From positions 95,156 through 159,155 of the forward strand of contig NZ_JALCYY010000004.1 of the NCBI RefSeq assembly GCF_022690685.1: DNA of 64,000 nt, given 5' to 3'. This DNA is from Anaeromyxobacter terrae (GTDB lineage: Bacteria; Myxococcota; Myxococcia; Myxococcales; Anaeromyxobacteraceae). This document shows, one piece after another, positions 1 through 9,812 of the stretch. A model generated the notes under the pieces. The model saw only the letters and a list, made by a program, of their open reading frames with translations. It was not told the DNA's origin and did no database searches. Positions within the stretch are counted from its first letter, which is position 1; the number at the start of each line of letters is the position of its first letter. Position numbers and translations under genes: made by a program.

Positions 1-2248
1 CGCCGGAGGTGTCGTGCGTGTGCAGGTGGACGGGGATGCCGACCGCCTCCTTGAGCGCCTTCACGAGCTTCGCCGCGGCGAAGGGCTTGAGGAGCCCGGC
101 CATGTCCTTCACGGCGAGGAAGTGCGCGCCCATCCGCTCGAGCTCCTTCGCGAGCGCGACGTAGTAGTCGAGCGGGTACTTGTCACGGCGCGGGTCGGTG
201 ATGTCGCCCGTGTAGCAGAGCGCTGCCTCGAGCACGGCGTTCTTCTGCCGGCGCACCGCCTCGCAGGCGACCGTCATCCCCTTCGTCCAGTTGAGGGAGT
301 CGAACACCCGGAAGACGTCCACCCCGCTCTTCGACGCCTCCTCCACGAACCGCTCGACCACGTTGTCCGGGTAGTTGGTGTAGCCGACCGCGTTCGAGCC
401 GCGGAGGAGCATCTGGAAGAGGACGTTCGGGATCGCGGCGCGCAGCTTGTGGAGCCGGTCCCACGGATCCTCCTTGAGGAACCGCATCGACACGTCGAAC
501 GTCGCGCCGCCCCACAGCTCGAGCGAGAAGAGGCCGGCGGCGAGCCGCGCGGTGGCCGGGGCGATGCGCACGAGGTCGCCGGTGCGGACCCGGGTCGCGA
601 GCAGCGACTGGTGCGCGTCGCGCATGGTCGTGTCCGTGAAGAGGAGCCGCTTCTCCTCGAGCGCCCAGCGCGCGAGCCCCTCGGGCCCGCGCTCGAGGAG
701 GAGGTCGCGCGTGCCCCGGGGCGGCGCGCTCGTCACGTCCACCCTGGGGAGGCGCGGCTCGCGCAGCTCCGCCGAGCGGAGCGGCTTCGCGACGCCGGGC
801 GAGCCGTTGACGACGACCTCGCTCAGGTAGCGGAGGAGCTTCGTGCCGCGGTCCTTCTTCACCGGGGCCTGCATGAGCTCCGGGTGCCCCTCGATGAAGG
901 ACGTGTCGCAGTCGCCGGCGAGGAACACCGGGTGGCGCGCCACGTTCTCCAGGAACGAGATGTTGGTCTTCACCCCTCGTACGCGGAACTCCTGGAGCGA
1001 GCGGTCCATCACGCGCGCCGCCGCGCCGAGCGTGAGCCCCCAGGTCGTGATCTTCACGAGCAGCGAGTCGTAGTGCGGGGTGATCACGGCGCCGGTGAAG
1101 GCGCTGCCCGCGTCGAGGCGCACGCCGAACCCGCCCGGCGAGCGGTACGCCTTCAGCACCCCGTAGTCCGGCGCGAAGCCGTTCTGCGGATCCTCGGTGG
1201 TGATGCGGCACTGGATGGCGAAGCCGCGGCGTTGCACGTCCTCCTGGCGCGCGATGCCGATCTCGGGGTCGGAGAGCCGCTTGCCCTGGGCGACGAGGAG
1301 CTGCGCCTGGACGAGGTTCCGGCCGGTGATGCTCTCGGTGACCGTGTGCTCCACCTGGATGCGCGGGTTCACCTCGATGAAGTAGTGGCGCCCCTCGCGG
1401 TCCACGAGGAACTCCACCGTGCCGGCGTTCCGGTACGCGACGCTGCGCGCGATCTTGAGCGCGTCCTCGCAGATCGTCGCGCGCTGCGCCTCGGAGAGCG
1501 AGAGCGAGGGCGCGAACTCGACGACCTTCTGGTGGCGGCGCTGGATCGAGCAGTCGCGCTCGAAGAGGTGGACGAGGTTCCCGTGGTGGTCGCCGAGGAT
1601 CTGCACCTCGATGTGCTTGGGCCGCTCGATGTACCGCTCGAGGAAGACCGCCGGGTTCCCGAACGCCGCGCCCGCCTCGCTCCGCGCCGAGACGAGCCCC
1701 TCGACGAGCTCGCGCTGGTTGCGCGCGACGCGCATGCCGCGCCCGCCGCCGCCGGCGCTCGCCTTGATGATGATCGGGTAGCCGTGCTCGCGCGCGAAGA
1801 CGAGGGCCTCCTCGTCGTGCTGGATCGGCTCGGCGGTGCCGGGCACCACCGGCACGCCGGCCGCCTGCGCCGCCTTGCGGCCGGCCACCTTGTCGCCGAG
1901 CCGGCGCTGCATCTCGGGCGTCGGCCCGACGAAGACGATGCCGGCGCGCCCGCACGCCTCCGCGAACTCGGCGTTCTCTGAGAGGAAGCCGTAGCCGGGG
2001 TGGATGGCGTCCACCTCGAGCCGCTTCGCGAGCGCGACGATCTCCTCGATGCCGAGGTACGCGTCGATGGGCTTCTTGCCCTTGCCGACGAGGTACGCCT
2101 CGTCCGCCTTGTAGCGGTGCAGCGAGAGCCGGTCCTCCTCCGAGTAGATCGCGATGGTCTGGATCCCGAGCTCGGTGCAGGCGCGGAAGATGCGGATGGC
2201 GATCTCGCCGCGGTTCGCGGCCATGACTCTCTTGAACGGGACGGGCAT
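1..2248 (-). CDS. pyc: Pyruvate carboxylase, 3' end outside window
   Basis: Biotin-dependent enzyme that carboxylates pyruvate to oxaloacetate in the cytoplasm (anaplerosis). About 749 residues are visible. An N-terminal biotin carboxylase domain spans roughly 1-455, with ANRGEIAIRIF near residue 11, HPGYGFLSEN near 83 and the ATP-grasp glycine loop KASAGGGGRGMR near 162. The carboxyltransferase domain starts near residue 536 (FTDTTMRDAHQSLLATR). The reading runs off the left edge just after the metal-ligand motif HLHTHDTSG, so the biotinyl domain is not seen. The single-chain biotin carboxylase plus carboxyltransferase layout separates it from the AccC at 61446. The chosen ATG follows a GAGGAGC ribosome site; an in-frame ATG eight codons later is an alternative. 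Confidence 0.95.
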   Translation of the reverse strand, partial: MPVPFKRVMAANRGEIAIRIFRACTELGIQTIAIYSEEDRLSLHRYKADEAYLVGKGKKPIDAYLGIEEIVALAKRLEVDAIHPGYGFLSENAEFAEACGRAGIVFVGPTPEMQRRLGDKVAGRKAAQAAGVPVVPGTAEPIQHDEEALVFAREHGYPIIIKASAGGGGRGMRVARNQRELVEGLVSARSEAGAAFGNPAVFLERYIERPKHIEVQILGDHHGNLVHLFERDCSIQRRHQKVVEFAPSLSLSEAQRATICEDALKIARSVAYRNAGTVEFLVDREGRHYFIEVNPRIQVEHTVTESITGRNLVQAQLLVAQGKRLSDPEIGIARQEDVQRRGFAIQCRITTEDPQNGFAPDYGVLKAYRSPGGFGVRLDAGSAFTGAVITPHYDSLLVKITTWGLTLGAAARVMDRSLQEFRVRGVKTNISFLENVARHPVFLAGDCDTSFIEGHPELMQAPVKKDRGTKLLRYLSEVVVNGSPGVAKPLRSAELREPRLPRVDVTSAPPRGTRDLLLERGPEGLARWALEEKRLLFTDTTMRDAHQSLLATRVRTGDLVRIAPATARLAAGLFSLELWGGATFDVSMRFLKEDPWDRLHKLRAAIPNVLFQMLLRGSNAVGYTNYPDNVVERFVEEASKSGVDVFRVFDSLNWTKGMTVACEAVRRQKNAVLEAALCYTGDITDPRRDKYPLDYYVALAKELERMGAHFLAVKDMAGLLKPFAAAKLVKALKEAVGIPVHLHTHDTSG

Positions 2249-2492
2249 TGCGGCTCCTCGAAGCGAACGGTGGACGCCCACCCGTCGCGGCGGCGCGGGC
2301 GTCGGGGTCTCGGGTGTCGTTCGCTGCTGGCCGCCCGGGCCTGCTGGAGCAGGCGCGGTTGCGAGGAGGATCAAGTCGGGCTTGGCGAGCCTCGGCTCGG
2401 TCCAGCGCGTCCTACGTGCGGCAATGGAGCACACTTCGACGCGATGTGTCGAGGGGTCCGGAGCCCGGGCGGACGTGATTCTGGAATCGGGA

Positions 2493-2598
<106 letters not shown>

Positions 2599-2626
2599 CC
2601 GACCGGACGTCGTCGCTCCCCTCCCC

Positions 2627-3538
2627 TCACTTCCCCGCGCCAGCCGCTTGCGCGGGGGCGACCGCGGGCTTGTCCTCCGCCGCCTTCACCACCTGCCCCG
2701 GCGCGGGCGCGGCGACGGCGGTGCCGGCCTCGATCACCGGGCTCGTAGGCTGCCCCGCGGGCGCCGCCGTGGCAGGCGGGACGCACTCCGGGGCCTTGGC
2801 TGCGACGACCGGCTTCTGCGCGCGAGCGCGCTTCGCGGGCGTGGCCGTCGCGGGCTGCGAGGGCGCGCAGGCGAGGACCGTGGGCGGCGCGGGGGCGGCC
2901 CACGGCGTCGCGTTCGCGAACGCCACGGGCGCCGGCTGCGGGCTCGTGCTCTCCGACCGCTCCTTGCTGTCCAGCTGCGCGCGCCCGTCGCTCGAGGCGG
3001 TGGCGGTCGCGGTCGCGGGCGGGGACGCCTTCTTCGCGGCCTCGCCGAGCGCCGCGGCGAGCTGCTCGTGGCTCGCGTACAGCCGGTCGTGCTCGAGCTC
3101 GGAGCGCTTGCGCAGCGAGTCCCGGTCGCCGGCCACGTCGGCGAGCCGCTCCTTCGCGCCCGAGAGCCGGTCGTTCGCGGCGTCGAGCTTCTGCTTCAGC
3201 GCCTCGTTCTCGGCGAAGCCAGCGCGCGCGGCGTCGCTCGTGCACGCCGCGAGCACGTTCGTCTCGCGGTCCGCCGGCATCGGCTCACCGCGGCTCCACG
3301 CCGCGAGCGCCCGCATCTGCCAGCGGTAGTCCTCGCGGGCGACGCACTCCTGGACGAGGCGGGTGAGGCGGTCGTCGGACCAGGGCGAGGCGGTCCGCGC
3401 GCAGGGCCCGACCTCCTCCCGTACCTGGCCGAAGATCTTGTGGGTGCTGCGCACCCAGCAGCCGTCCCGCTGCGCCACCTTGACCGACGTGCACCCGCTC
3501 ACCGCCGCGACGAGCACGATCGCTCCCAGAGCCCTCAT
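2627..3538 (-). CDS. Lipoprotein with coiled coil, unknown function
   Basis: 303 residues, not a family I recognise. The N-terminus is a lipoprotein signal: a hydrophobic stretch followed by the lipobox VSGC, with Cys near residue 16, so the protein should be membrane anchored. Residues about 20-85 hold four cysteines and tryptophans (RDGCW, GPCAR, QECVARED) that may form a small exported domain. Residues about 95-165 are heptad-rich and predicted coiled coil. The C-terminal 130 residues are Ala/Pro-rich linker. Many myxobacterial lipoproteins have this plan; function is not deducible. The start is chosen because it gives the lipobox; the frame stays open upstream but that extension has no ribosome site or sensible sequence. 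Confidence 0.7.
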   Translation of the reverse strand: MRALGAIVLVAAVSGCTSVKVAQRDGCWVRSTHKIFGQVREEVGPCARTASPWSDDRLTRLVQECVAREDYRWQMRALAAWSRGEPMPADRETNVLAACTSDAARAGFAENEALKQKLDAANDRLSGAKERLADVAGDRDSLRKRSELEHDRLYASHEQLAAALGEAAKKASPPATATATASSDGRAQLDSKERSESTSPQPAPVAFANATPWAAPAPPTVLACAPSQPATATPAKRARAQKPVVAAKAPECVPPATAAPAGQPTSPVIEAGTAVAAPAPGQVVKAAEDKPAVAPAQAAGAGK

Positions 3539-3741
3539 GTGCGCCCCCCTCGTCCGACCCAGCCGGCAGCCGGCGATCATCTTAGGGAGCCGCCGGAAGC
3601 CCGGGCAGCGCTCGGACTCCGCGTGAGACGCGACGTGCCCCACCGCGGACGCGCAGACGCCGCGGGAGGGGAATTGTCGGCGCTGCTGCGGAGGCAGCGC
3701 CGCGCCATCGCCGCCCCGAGGAGCGGCCATGCCGCCGGCCG

Positions 3742-4140
3742 CTAGGCGCTCCGCCTGGCGAGGTAGCGGCCGAGCTCGAGGTCGGACTGGCCCACGTGCG
3801 TCTCCAGCCACTCCGCCAGCCACCGGCCGACGCGGAACGGCACGGCGCCCTGGCCGCGCGCGAGCTCGCCCGCGATCTGGGCGAGGTCCGCCACGAAGCG
3901 ATCGTGCTCGGCCTTGTGCCGCACGAACCCGGGGTAGCGGGTCTCGCGCATCCAGGTCTCCTCGAGCCCGAAGTGCGTGACGGCGTGGCCGTGGAGGTAC
4001 TGGACGAGCTCGACGACGTCGGCGCGCTCGCCCGCGTCGAGCGCGTCGACGACGCGGGCGGCGCGGAGGAACAGCTCCTGGTGCTGCGCGTCGATCTCGG
4101 AGACGCCGACGGCGAGGGCGTGAGTCCACTGGATGGCCAT
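3742..4140 (-). CDS. Bacteriohemerythrin
   Basis: 132-residue single-domain hemerythrin, a cytosolic four-helix bundle that binds O2 at a non-heme diiron site. The full ligand set is readable: His20 (EIDAQH), His56 and Glu60 (HFGLEE), His75 and His79 (RHKAEH), His115 and Asp120 (THVGQSD). Length is typical for bacteriohemerythrins. It is divergent from the flavin/Fe-S dehydrogenase that starts about 130 bases away. A role in O2 sensing or buffering near an oxygen-sensitive enzyme is inference. The ATG fits the family N-terminus (IQWTHALAVGV). Confidence 0.93.
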   Translation of the reverse strand: MAIQWTHALAVGVSEIDAQHQELFLRAARVVDALDAGERADVVELVQYLHGHAVTHFGLEETWMRETRYPGFVRHKAEHDRFVADLAQIAGELARGQGAVPFRVGRWLAEWLETHVGQSDLELGRYLARRSA

Positions 4141-4272
4141 TCGTGGTGTTCCTCGTTCCTGTCTCTTTCCCCGCCGGGCGCGAGATTCCCCTGAAGGCGG
4201 GAGCCTCGCCAGCCCGCGGACAGGGGACGGGGCGACGGGCGTCGGAAAACCTGCTACCTTGGGGTGCTTCAC

Positions 4273-7200
4273 ATGCAGCACCCCATCCTCGAAGCCGCGC
4301 TCGCCCCCTCTCCCGCAGTCCGGGAGATCCCCTTCAACTACACGTCCGCCGACGACCGGGCGGCGATCTCCCAGCTCCTCGGCCCGGAGCTGTGGGCGAG
4401 GCTCGAGGAGCTCCGCAGCCTCCGCGTCACCGGGCGCAGCGCGCGCCTGCTGATGCGGTTCTTCGGCGAGCTGCTCATCCACCGGCGGAACGCGTTCCTC
4501 TTCCAGGAGCTCGTGGACTCGGGGACGCGCCGGCGCCGGTTCTTCCGCAACATCGAGAAGGACCTCGGCATCGTCGGGCGGAACGCCAACGGGGAGCCGC
4601 GGGTGGCGGAGGTGCTCGGCGCCTGCCGGAAGCTGCTCGCCGAGTTCCGCGCGGACGTCGAGGGCGCGGGCGACCTGCGCGGCCGCATGGTGCGGATGCT
4701 CGGCGCGGTGGTCGGCAAGGACAACGTCCTCTTCGATCCGTTCACGCTCGTCTCGCACGCGACCGACGCGACCGACTGGCGCCTCCACCTCCCGGTCGCC
4801 GTCGTGATGCCCGACGACGAGCGGCAGGTCGCGCCGCTCCTCGCCGCCATCGCCGGGCTCGGCCTCAAGGCGATCCCGCGCGGCGCCGGCACCGGCCTCA
4901 CCGGCGGCGCGGTCCCGCTCCGGCCCGGCTGCGTCGTCGTGAACACCGAGAAGCTGAACCGCATCCGCGGCGTGTCGGAGCGGTCCTTCCGGCTCGGCGA
5001 CGGCCGCGAGGCGGTCGCGAAGGTGGTCGAGCTCGAGGCGGGGGTCGTCACCGAGCGCGCGATGGAGCACGCCGCCGAGCGCGGCCTCGTGTTCGCGACG
5101 GACCCGACGAGCGCGTGGGCCTGCACCATCGGCGGCAACATCGCGGAGAACGCCGGCGGCAAGGACTGCGTCCTGTGGGGCACCTGCATCGACAACCTGG
5201 TGTCGTGGCGGATCGCGATGCCCTCCGGCCGCCAGTGGACGGTGCGGCGCGTCGATCACCGGCTGCGCAAGATCCTGCCCGAGGACCCGGTAACGTTCGA
5301 CGTCCTCGAGGACGACGGCCGCCTGGTGAAGCGGATCGCCCTCACCGGCGCCGAGATCCGCAAGAAGGGGCTCTGGAAGGACATCACCAACAAGGCGCTC
5401 GGCGGCGTCCCCGGCCTGCAGAAGGAGGGCACCGACGGCGTCATCACCTCCGCCGAGTTCGTCCTCTACCGCGAGTACGAGGCCAAGCGGACGCTGTGCC
5501 TCGAGTTCTTCGGGCCCGACTTCGACGAGGCCTCGCGCGTCATCCTCCAGCTCGCCCGGGCGTTCCCCTTCCCCGACGGCGGCAAGGAGGCCCTCTCCGC
5601 GCTGGAGCACTTCGACGACGAGTACGTCCGCGCCATCGACTACAAGGTGAAGGCGCCGCGCCCGGAGACGCCGAAGGCGGTGCTGCTCGTGGACGTGGTC
5701 GGCCACTCGGCCGAGGAGGCCGCGCGCGGGGTGGACCGGATGCGGCGCATCCTCGACGAGCACCCGAACACCGAGCTCTTCGAGGCGCGCGACGCGGCGG
5801 AGGCGAAGCGCTTCTGGGCCGACCGCAAGAAGCTCGGCGCCATCGCCCGCCGGACGAACGCCTTCAAGATGAACGAGGACGTCGTCCTCCCGCTCGAGGC
5901 GCTCGCCGAGTTCGCCCGCTTCATCGAGGCCACGAACGTCGAGGAGGAGCGGCACGCGCAGGGGCGGTTCGTGGAGCGCGCGGAGGAGATCCTGCGCCTC
6001 GCCCCGCCACCCAAGGACGACCCCGAGTGGCTCGCGCGAAAGATCCCGGCCGCGCTCGCGCGCTGCGCCGCGGCGCGGCCGGCGCTCGCCGGCGCTGACG
6101 CGCGCGCGCTCCGCGCGCTCGAGCCGATCGAGGCGCTCCGGCGCGATCTCGCCCAGCTCGTCCGCGGCTACGCCGGGCTCCTCGCCACGCTCGACAAGGC
6201 GCACCGCGAGGTGCGCGACCGGCTCGTCGTGCTCGCGACCCACATGCACGCCGGCGACGGCAACGTGCACGTGAACGTGCCGGTGCTCTCGAACGACCGG
6301 CCGATGCTCCGCCGCGCCGAGGAGGTCATCGACGCCGTGATGGCCCGGGTGATCGCGCTCGGCGGCGTCGTCTCCGGCGAGCACGGCATCGGCGTCACGA
6401 AGCTCAAGTACCTCGAGCCCGAGCGCATCCGGGAGCTCGCCGCCCACCGCCGCGAGGTCGATCCGGGCGGGCTCATGAACCCCGGCAAGCTCGAGGACCT
6501 CGACGTCCTCGACCAGGTGTTCACGCCCTCCTTCAACCTCCTCGAGCTCGAGGCGCGCATCCTCCAGCACGGGCAGCTCGAGGCGCTCGCGAAGGCCATC
6601 GCGCACTGCGTCCGCTGCGGCAAGTGCAAGGCGGACTGCTGCGTCTACCACCCCGCGCGCGGGATGTTCTTCCACCCCCGCAACAAGAACCTCGCCATCG
6701 GCGCGCTCATCGAGGCGCTCCTCTACGACGCGCAGCGCGAGCGCTCGACGCAGTTCGAGCTCCTCCGCTGGCTCGAGGAGGTGGCGGACCACTGCACCAT
6801 CTGCCACAAGTGCGCGAAGCCCTGCCCGGTGGACATCGACTCGGGCGAGGTGTCGGTCCTCGAGCGCGAGATCCTCGCGAGCTGGGGCTACAAGCGCACC
6901 ACCGCGGCGACGGCCGCGACGCTCGCCTACCTCGACAGCCGCTCGCCGGCCGCGAACGCCGCGTTCCACGGCGGCTTCGTGCGGCTCGGCGGCGCGGTCC
7001 AGCGCGCCGCCTGCGCCATCGCCGCGCCGCTCCAGCCCGCCGACGCGCGCCGCGCCCCGTACGCCCTCCAGGTGCTCCGCTCGCCGGTGCCCCCGATCCC
7101 CGCCGAGACGCTCCGCGACGTGCTCCCGCCCTGCGAGCAGGACCAGGTGCTCGTGCTCGAGCCGGAGGACGGGGACGCGAAGCGGAGCGTCTTCTACTTC

Positions 7201-7947
7201 CCGGGCTGCGGCTCGGAGCGGCTGTACTCGCACGTCTCCATGGCGGCGCTCCACGTGCTGGTCTCGCTCGGCGTGCGGGTCGTCGTCCCGCCGCCGTTCC
7301 TGTGCTGCGGCTTCCCCGCCCACGCGAACGCGAAGGCGGAGCAGCACTCCCGGACCGTGCTGCGCGACACCATCCTCTTCAGCCAGATCCGCGAGATGTT
7401 CAGCTACCTCGCCTTCGACGGCTGCGTGGTCACCTGCGGCACCTGCCGCGAGGGGCTCGAGGCCATGGAGGCGGAGAAGCTCTTCGGCGGGCGCATCGTC
7501 GACGTCGCGCGCTACGCCGCCGAGCGCGGGCTCTCGCTCTCGGCGGCCGCGCCGGGTGCGGCGCCGGTCCTCTACCACGCGCCCTGCCACGACTCGCTCG
7601 ACGGCGAGGCGGGCGCGGTCCTGGGGCGCATCGGCGGGTTCGGCAAGCTCGAGGCGGTGCCGCACTGCTGCTCGGAGGCGGGGACGCTCGCCCTCTCCAG
7701 GCCCGACATCACGGACGCCATGCTCCACCGCAAGCGCGAGGCGATCGCCGAGGCGCTCGACGGCCGGCCGCGAGGCGCGGTGGTGCTGACGAACTGCCCC
7801 TCCTGCGTGCAGGGCCTCGGGCGCAACGCGGCGCTCGGCGTCGAGCCGAAGCACCTCGCCGTCGCGCTCGCCGAGCGGCTCTCCGGAGCGGAGTGGCGCG
7901 AGAAGTTCCGCGCGCAGGCCGCGCGAGCCGCGGCCGTGCACTTCTAG
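4273..7947 (+). CDS. Fused FAD-linked oxidase / Fe-S oxidoreductase (GlcD-GlcF type)
   Basis: 1,224-residue fusion related to glycolate and D-lactate dehydrogenases. Residues 1 to about 170 form an extra N-terminal domain of the type found in DUF3683 proteins. An FAD-binding PCMH domain follows (RGAGTGLTGG near 205), then the FAD-oxidase C-terminal domain (HMHAGDGNVH near 656, SGEHGIG near 702). Two 4Fe-4S cysteine clusters come next (CVRCGKCKADCC near 778, CTICHKCAKPC near 840). The end carries CCG-type heterodisulfide-reductase motifs (CCGFP near 1010, HCCSEAG near 1130). It probably oxidises a 2-hydroxy acid and passes electrons to a carrier; the substrate is unknown. A GTG three codons upstream (4264) is possible, but a -10-like CTACCT at 4254-4259 favours the ATG. 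Confidence 0.85.
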   Translation: MQHPILEAALAPSPAVREIPFNYTSADDRAAISQLLGPELWARLEELRSLRVTGRSARLLMRFFGELLIHRRNAFLFQELVDSGTRRRRFFRNIEKDLGIVGRNANGEPRVAEVLGACRKLLAEFRADVEGAGDLRGRMVRMLGAVVGKDNVLFDPFTLVSHATDATDWRLHLPVAVVMPDDERQVAPLLAAIAGLGLKAIPRGAGTGLTGGAVPLRPGCVVVNTEKLNRIRGVSERSFRLGDGREAVAKVVELEAGVVTERAMEHAAERGLVFATDPTSAWACTIGGNIAENAGGKDCVLWGTCIDNLVSWRIAMPSGRQWTVRRVDHRLRKILPEDPVTFDVLEDDGRLVKRIALTGAEIRKKGLWKDITNKALGGVPGLQKEGTDGVITSAEFVLYREYEAKRTLCLEFFGPDFDEASRVILQLARAFPFPDGGKEALSALEHFDDEYVRAIDYKVKAPRPETPKAVLLVDVVGHSAEEAARGVDRMRRILDEHPNTELFEARDAAEAKRFWADRKKLGAIARRTNAFKMNEDVVLPLEALAEFARFIEATNVEEERHAQGRFVERAEEILRLAPPPKDDPEWLARKIPAALARCAAARPALAGADARALRALEPIEALRRDLAQLVRGYAGLLATLDKAHREVRDRLVVLATHMHAGDGNVHVNVPVLSNDRPMLRRAEEVIDAVMARVIALGGVVSGEHGIGVTKLKYLEPERIRELAAHRREVDPGGLMNPGKLEDLDVLDQVFTPSFNLLELEARILQHGQLEALAKAIAHCVRCGKCKADCCVYHPARGMFFHPRNKNLAIGALIEALLYDAQRERSTQFELLRWLEEVADHCTICHKCAKPCPVDIDSGEVSVLEREILASWGYKRTTAATAATLAYLDSRSPAANAAFHGGFVRLGGAVQRAACAIAAPLQPADARRAPYALQVLRSPVPPIPAETLRDVLPPCEQDQVLVLEPEDGDAKRSVFYFPGCGSERLYSHVSMAALHVLVSLGVRVVVPPPFLCCGFPAHANAKAEQHSRTVLRDTILFSQIREMFSYLAFDGCVVTCGTCREGLEAMEAEKLFGGRIVDVARYAAERGLSLSAAAPGAAPVLYHAPCHDSLDGEAGAVLGRIGGFGKLEAVPHCCSEAGTLALSRPDITDAMLHRKREAIAEALDGRPRGAVVLTNCPSCVQGLGRNAALGVEPKHLAVALAERLSGAEWREKFRAQAARAAAVHF

Positions 7948-7949
7948 AC

Positions 7950-8098
7950 GGGGGCTGCGCCCCCGCCCCGCCGAGCGAAGCTCGTCGGGGCCCCACCCCT
8001 GCTCGGCGGGGCCCGTGAACGGTCGCGCCCGCTGCGCGGGTTCGCGACCGTTCCCCGCCGGGAGGGACTGCGTCCCTCCCCGTCGCTCCGCGACGGGG
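7950..8098. terminator. Cluster of five hairpins between convergent genes
   Basis: The gap between the dehydrogenase (ends 7947) and cheA (ends 8122, opposite strand) is nearly all inverted repeats. They lie at 7950-7964 (GGGGG/CCCCC around CTGCG), 7966-7990, 8018-8052 (AACGGTCGCG arms with a nested CCCGC/GCGGG stem), 8061-8079 (GGAGGGA/TCCCTCC) and 8078-8098 (CCCGTCG/CGACGGG). No T-tract follows any stem, so this is not a textbook intrinsic terminator. It may act as a bidirectional Rho-assisted terminator or as 3'-end protection. Confidence 0.55.
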
Positions 8099-8121
8099 CC
8101 CCTCCCTGCGGGGCTGGCCGG

Positions 8122-9795
8122 TCACGCCGCATGAGCCTCTGCCCTGGCCGCCCGGCGCAGTGTCTCGCGCAGGAGCCCGCCGACGTCGAGGGTCAGCGCC
8201 ACCCGGCCGTTGCCGAGGATGGACGACCCCGAGACGCCGACGACGCCGGCGAACATCCGCCCGAGCGGCTTCACCACCGTGGAGCACTCGCCGTGGAGCG
8301 CGTCGACGGCCACGCCGGCGGTGTGCGCGCCGTGCCGGACCACCACCACGTTCTCGCGCGCCGGGCGCGCGCCGCCCAGGGCGAAGTGGTCGCGCAGGCG
8401 GAGGTAGGGGAGCGGGGCCCCGCGCACGTTCAGGATCCCGCAGGGCGCGCCCGTGGCGCTCTCCTCCACCGGCAGCTCGAGGCACTCCACGACGGAGTCG
8501 AGCGGGAGGACGAAGGTCTCCTCGGCGACGCCCACCTTGAAGCCCTGGATGATCGCGAGCGTGAGCGGGACCCGGATCGTGATCTCCGTGCCTGCGCCCG
8601 GAGCGCTCCGGATCGCGACCGACCCGCGGAGCGCCTCGACGTTGCGGCGGACGACGTCCATGCCGACCCCGCGTCCCGAGAGCTCCGTCACGGCGTCCGC
8701 GGTGGAGAAGCCGGGCTCGAACACGAGCCGGGCGGCCTCCTCGTCCGAGACCCGCGCCGCGTCCGGCGCGAGCCCCTGCGCGACGGCGCGCGCCGCGATG
8801 CGCGCGCGGTCGAGGCCGGCGCCGTCGTCCGAGACCTGGATCACCATGCTCCCCGCCTCGTGGAAGGCGCGCAGCACCACGGTCCCGATCGGCGCCTTGC
8901 CGCGCGCGCGCCGGACGTCGGGCGGCTCGATGCCGTGGTCGAGGGCGTTCCGGACCATGTGCGTGAGCGGGTCGCGGATGTGCTCGATGACGGCGGTGTC
9001 CACCTCGACGTCCTCGCCCTCGACGACCAGGCGGGCGCGCTTCGCGAGCGCGGTCGCGGCGTCGCGCACGGTGCGCGCGTGAGGGTGGAACGTCGGCCCG
9101 ATCGGCACCATCCGGGCCTTCATGATGAGCTCCTGCAGGTCCTGGTAGAGCCGGTCCGCCTCGCGGTGGGCCTCGAGGAGCTGCTCCGCCCCCGCGCCGG
9201 CGCGCTGCTCGAGGAGCTCCCCGAGCCGGCCGCGCGCGACGGCGATCTCGCCCGAGAGGTCGAGCATCCGGTCGAGCTTCGTCACGTCGACGCGCAGCGT
9301 GCGCGCGCTCGCGTGGGAGGTGCCGGCCGGCTCGTACGCGTCACCCGCGCCGCGGCCGGTGCCGTCCGGCGAGCGAGGCGCCCCGGGGTCGGACCCGGCG
9401 GCCTGCGCGGCGGCGGCCAGGCGGCGCCGGAACGCGAGCGCCGCAGGGGGCACCTCCGCGGCGCCGGCCGCGGCCGCCCCGAGCGAATCGCGGAGCACGT
9501 CGACGGAGCGGAGGAGGAGCGTGACGAGCGCGTCGGTGACGCCGAGGCTCCGCCCGCGGAGCCGCTCGAGCACGTCCTCGAGATCGTGGGCGAGCTCCCG
9601 GACGCCGTCGAAGCCGACGAGCGCGGCGCCGCCCTTCACGGTGTGCGCGTCGCGGAAGAGCGCGTGCAGGATGGCCTCGTCGCCGGGGCGCGCCTCGAGC
9701 GCGACGAGCGCCTGCTCCATGCGCCCGAACGTCTCCTCGGCCTCGGCGAGGAACGTCTGCACGAGGAGGTCCCGGTCGATGCCGAGCTCGTCCAT
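8122..9795 (-). CDS. cheA: CheA-type chemotaxis histidine kinase
   Basis: 557-residue cytoplasmic CheA without a receiver domain. The N-terminal Hpt domain carries the phospho-acceptor His51 in HTVKGGA. The dimerisation helix pair begins near residue 190 (LRVDVTKLDRMLDLSGE). The HATPase domain shows the N box (HMVRNALDHGIE) and G boxes (DDGAGL, GRGVGMDVV). The last 130 residues are a CheW-like domain. There is no recognisable P2 CheY-binding domain, only a short linker between Hpt and the dimerisation region. It is the last gene of the minus-strand set response regulator - GAF - cheD - cheA, 17 bases after cheD. No receptor, CheR or CheB is in this set, so it may borrow them from the Frz-like operon nearby or from elsewhere. 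Confidence 0.93.
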   Translation of the reverse strand: MDELGIDRDLLVQTFLAEAEETFGRMEQALVALEARPGDEAILHALFRDAHTVKGGAALVGFDGVRELAHDLEDVLERLRGRSLGVTDALVTLLLRSVDVLRDSLGAAAAGAAEVPPAALAFRRRLAAAAQAAGSDPGAPRSPDGTGRGAGDAYEPAGTSHASARTLRVDVTKLDRMLDLSGEIAVARGRLGELLEQRAGAGAEQLLEAHREADRLYQDLQELIMKARMVPIGPTFHPHARTVRDAATALAKRARLVVEGEDVEVDTAVIEHIRDPLTHMVRNALDHGIEPPDVRRARGKAPIGTVVLRAFHEAGSMVIQVSDDGAGLDRARIAARAVAQGLAPDAARVSDEEAARLVFEPGFSTADAVTELSGRGVGMDVVRRNVEALRGSVAIRSAPGAGTEITIRVPLTLAIIQGFKVGVAEETFVLPLDSVVECLELPVEESATGAPCGILNVRGAPLPYLRLRDHFALGGARPARENVVVVRHGAHTAGVAVDALHGECSTVVKPLGRMFAGVVGVSGSSILGNGRVALTLDVGGLLRETLRRAARAEAHAA

Positions 9796-9812
9796 GTCTC
9801 CTCCGTCGCCGC

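Noticed and set aside
3742..7941. 1,399-codon open frame on the minus strand running through the dehydrogenase gene
   Set aside because: Only its last 132 codons (hemerythrin) are real. The rest is antisense to the FAD/Fe-S gene, whose plus-strand motifs are unambiguous.
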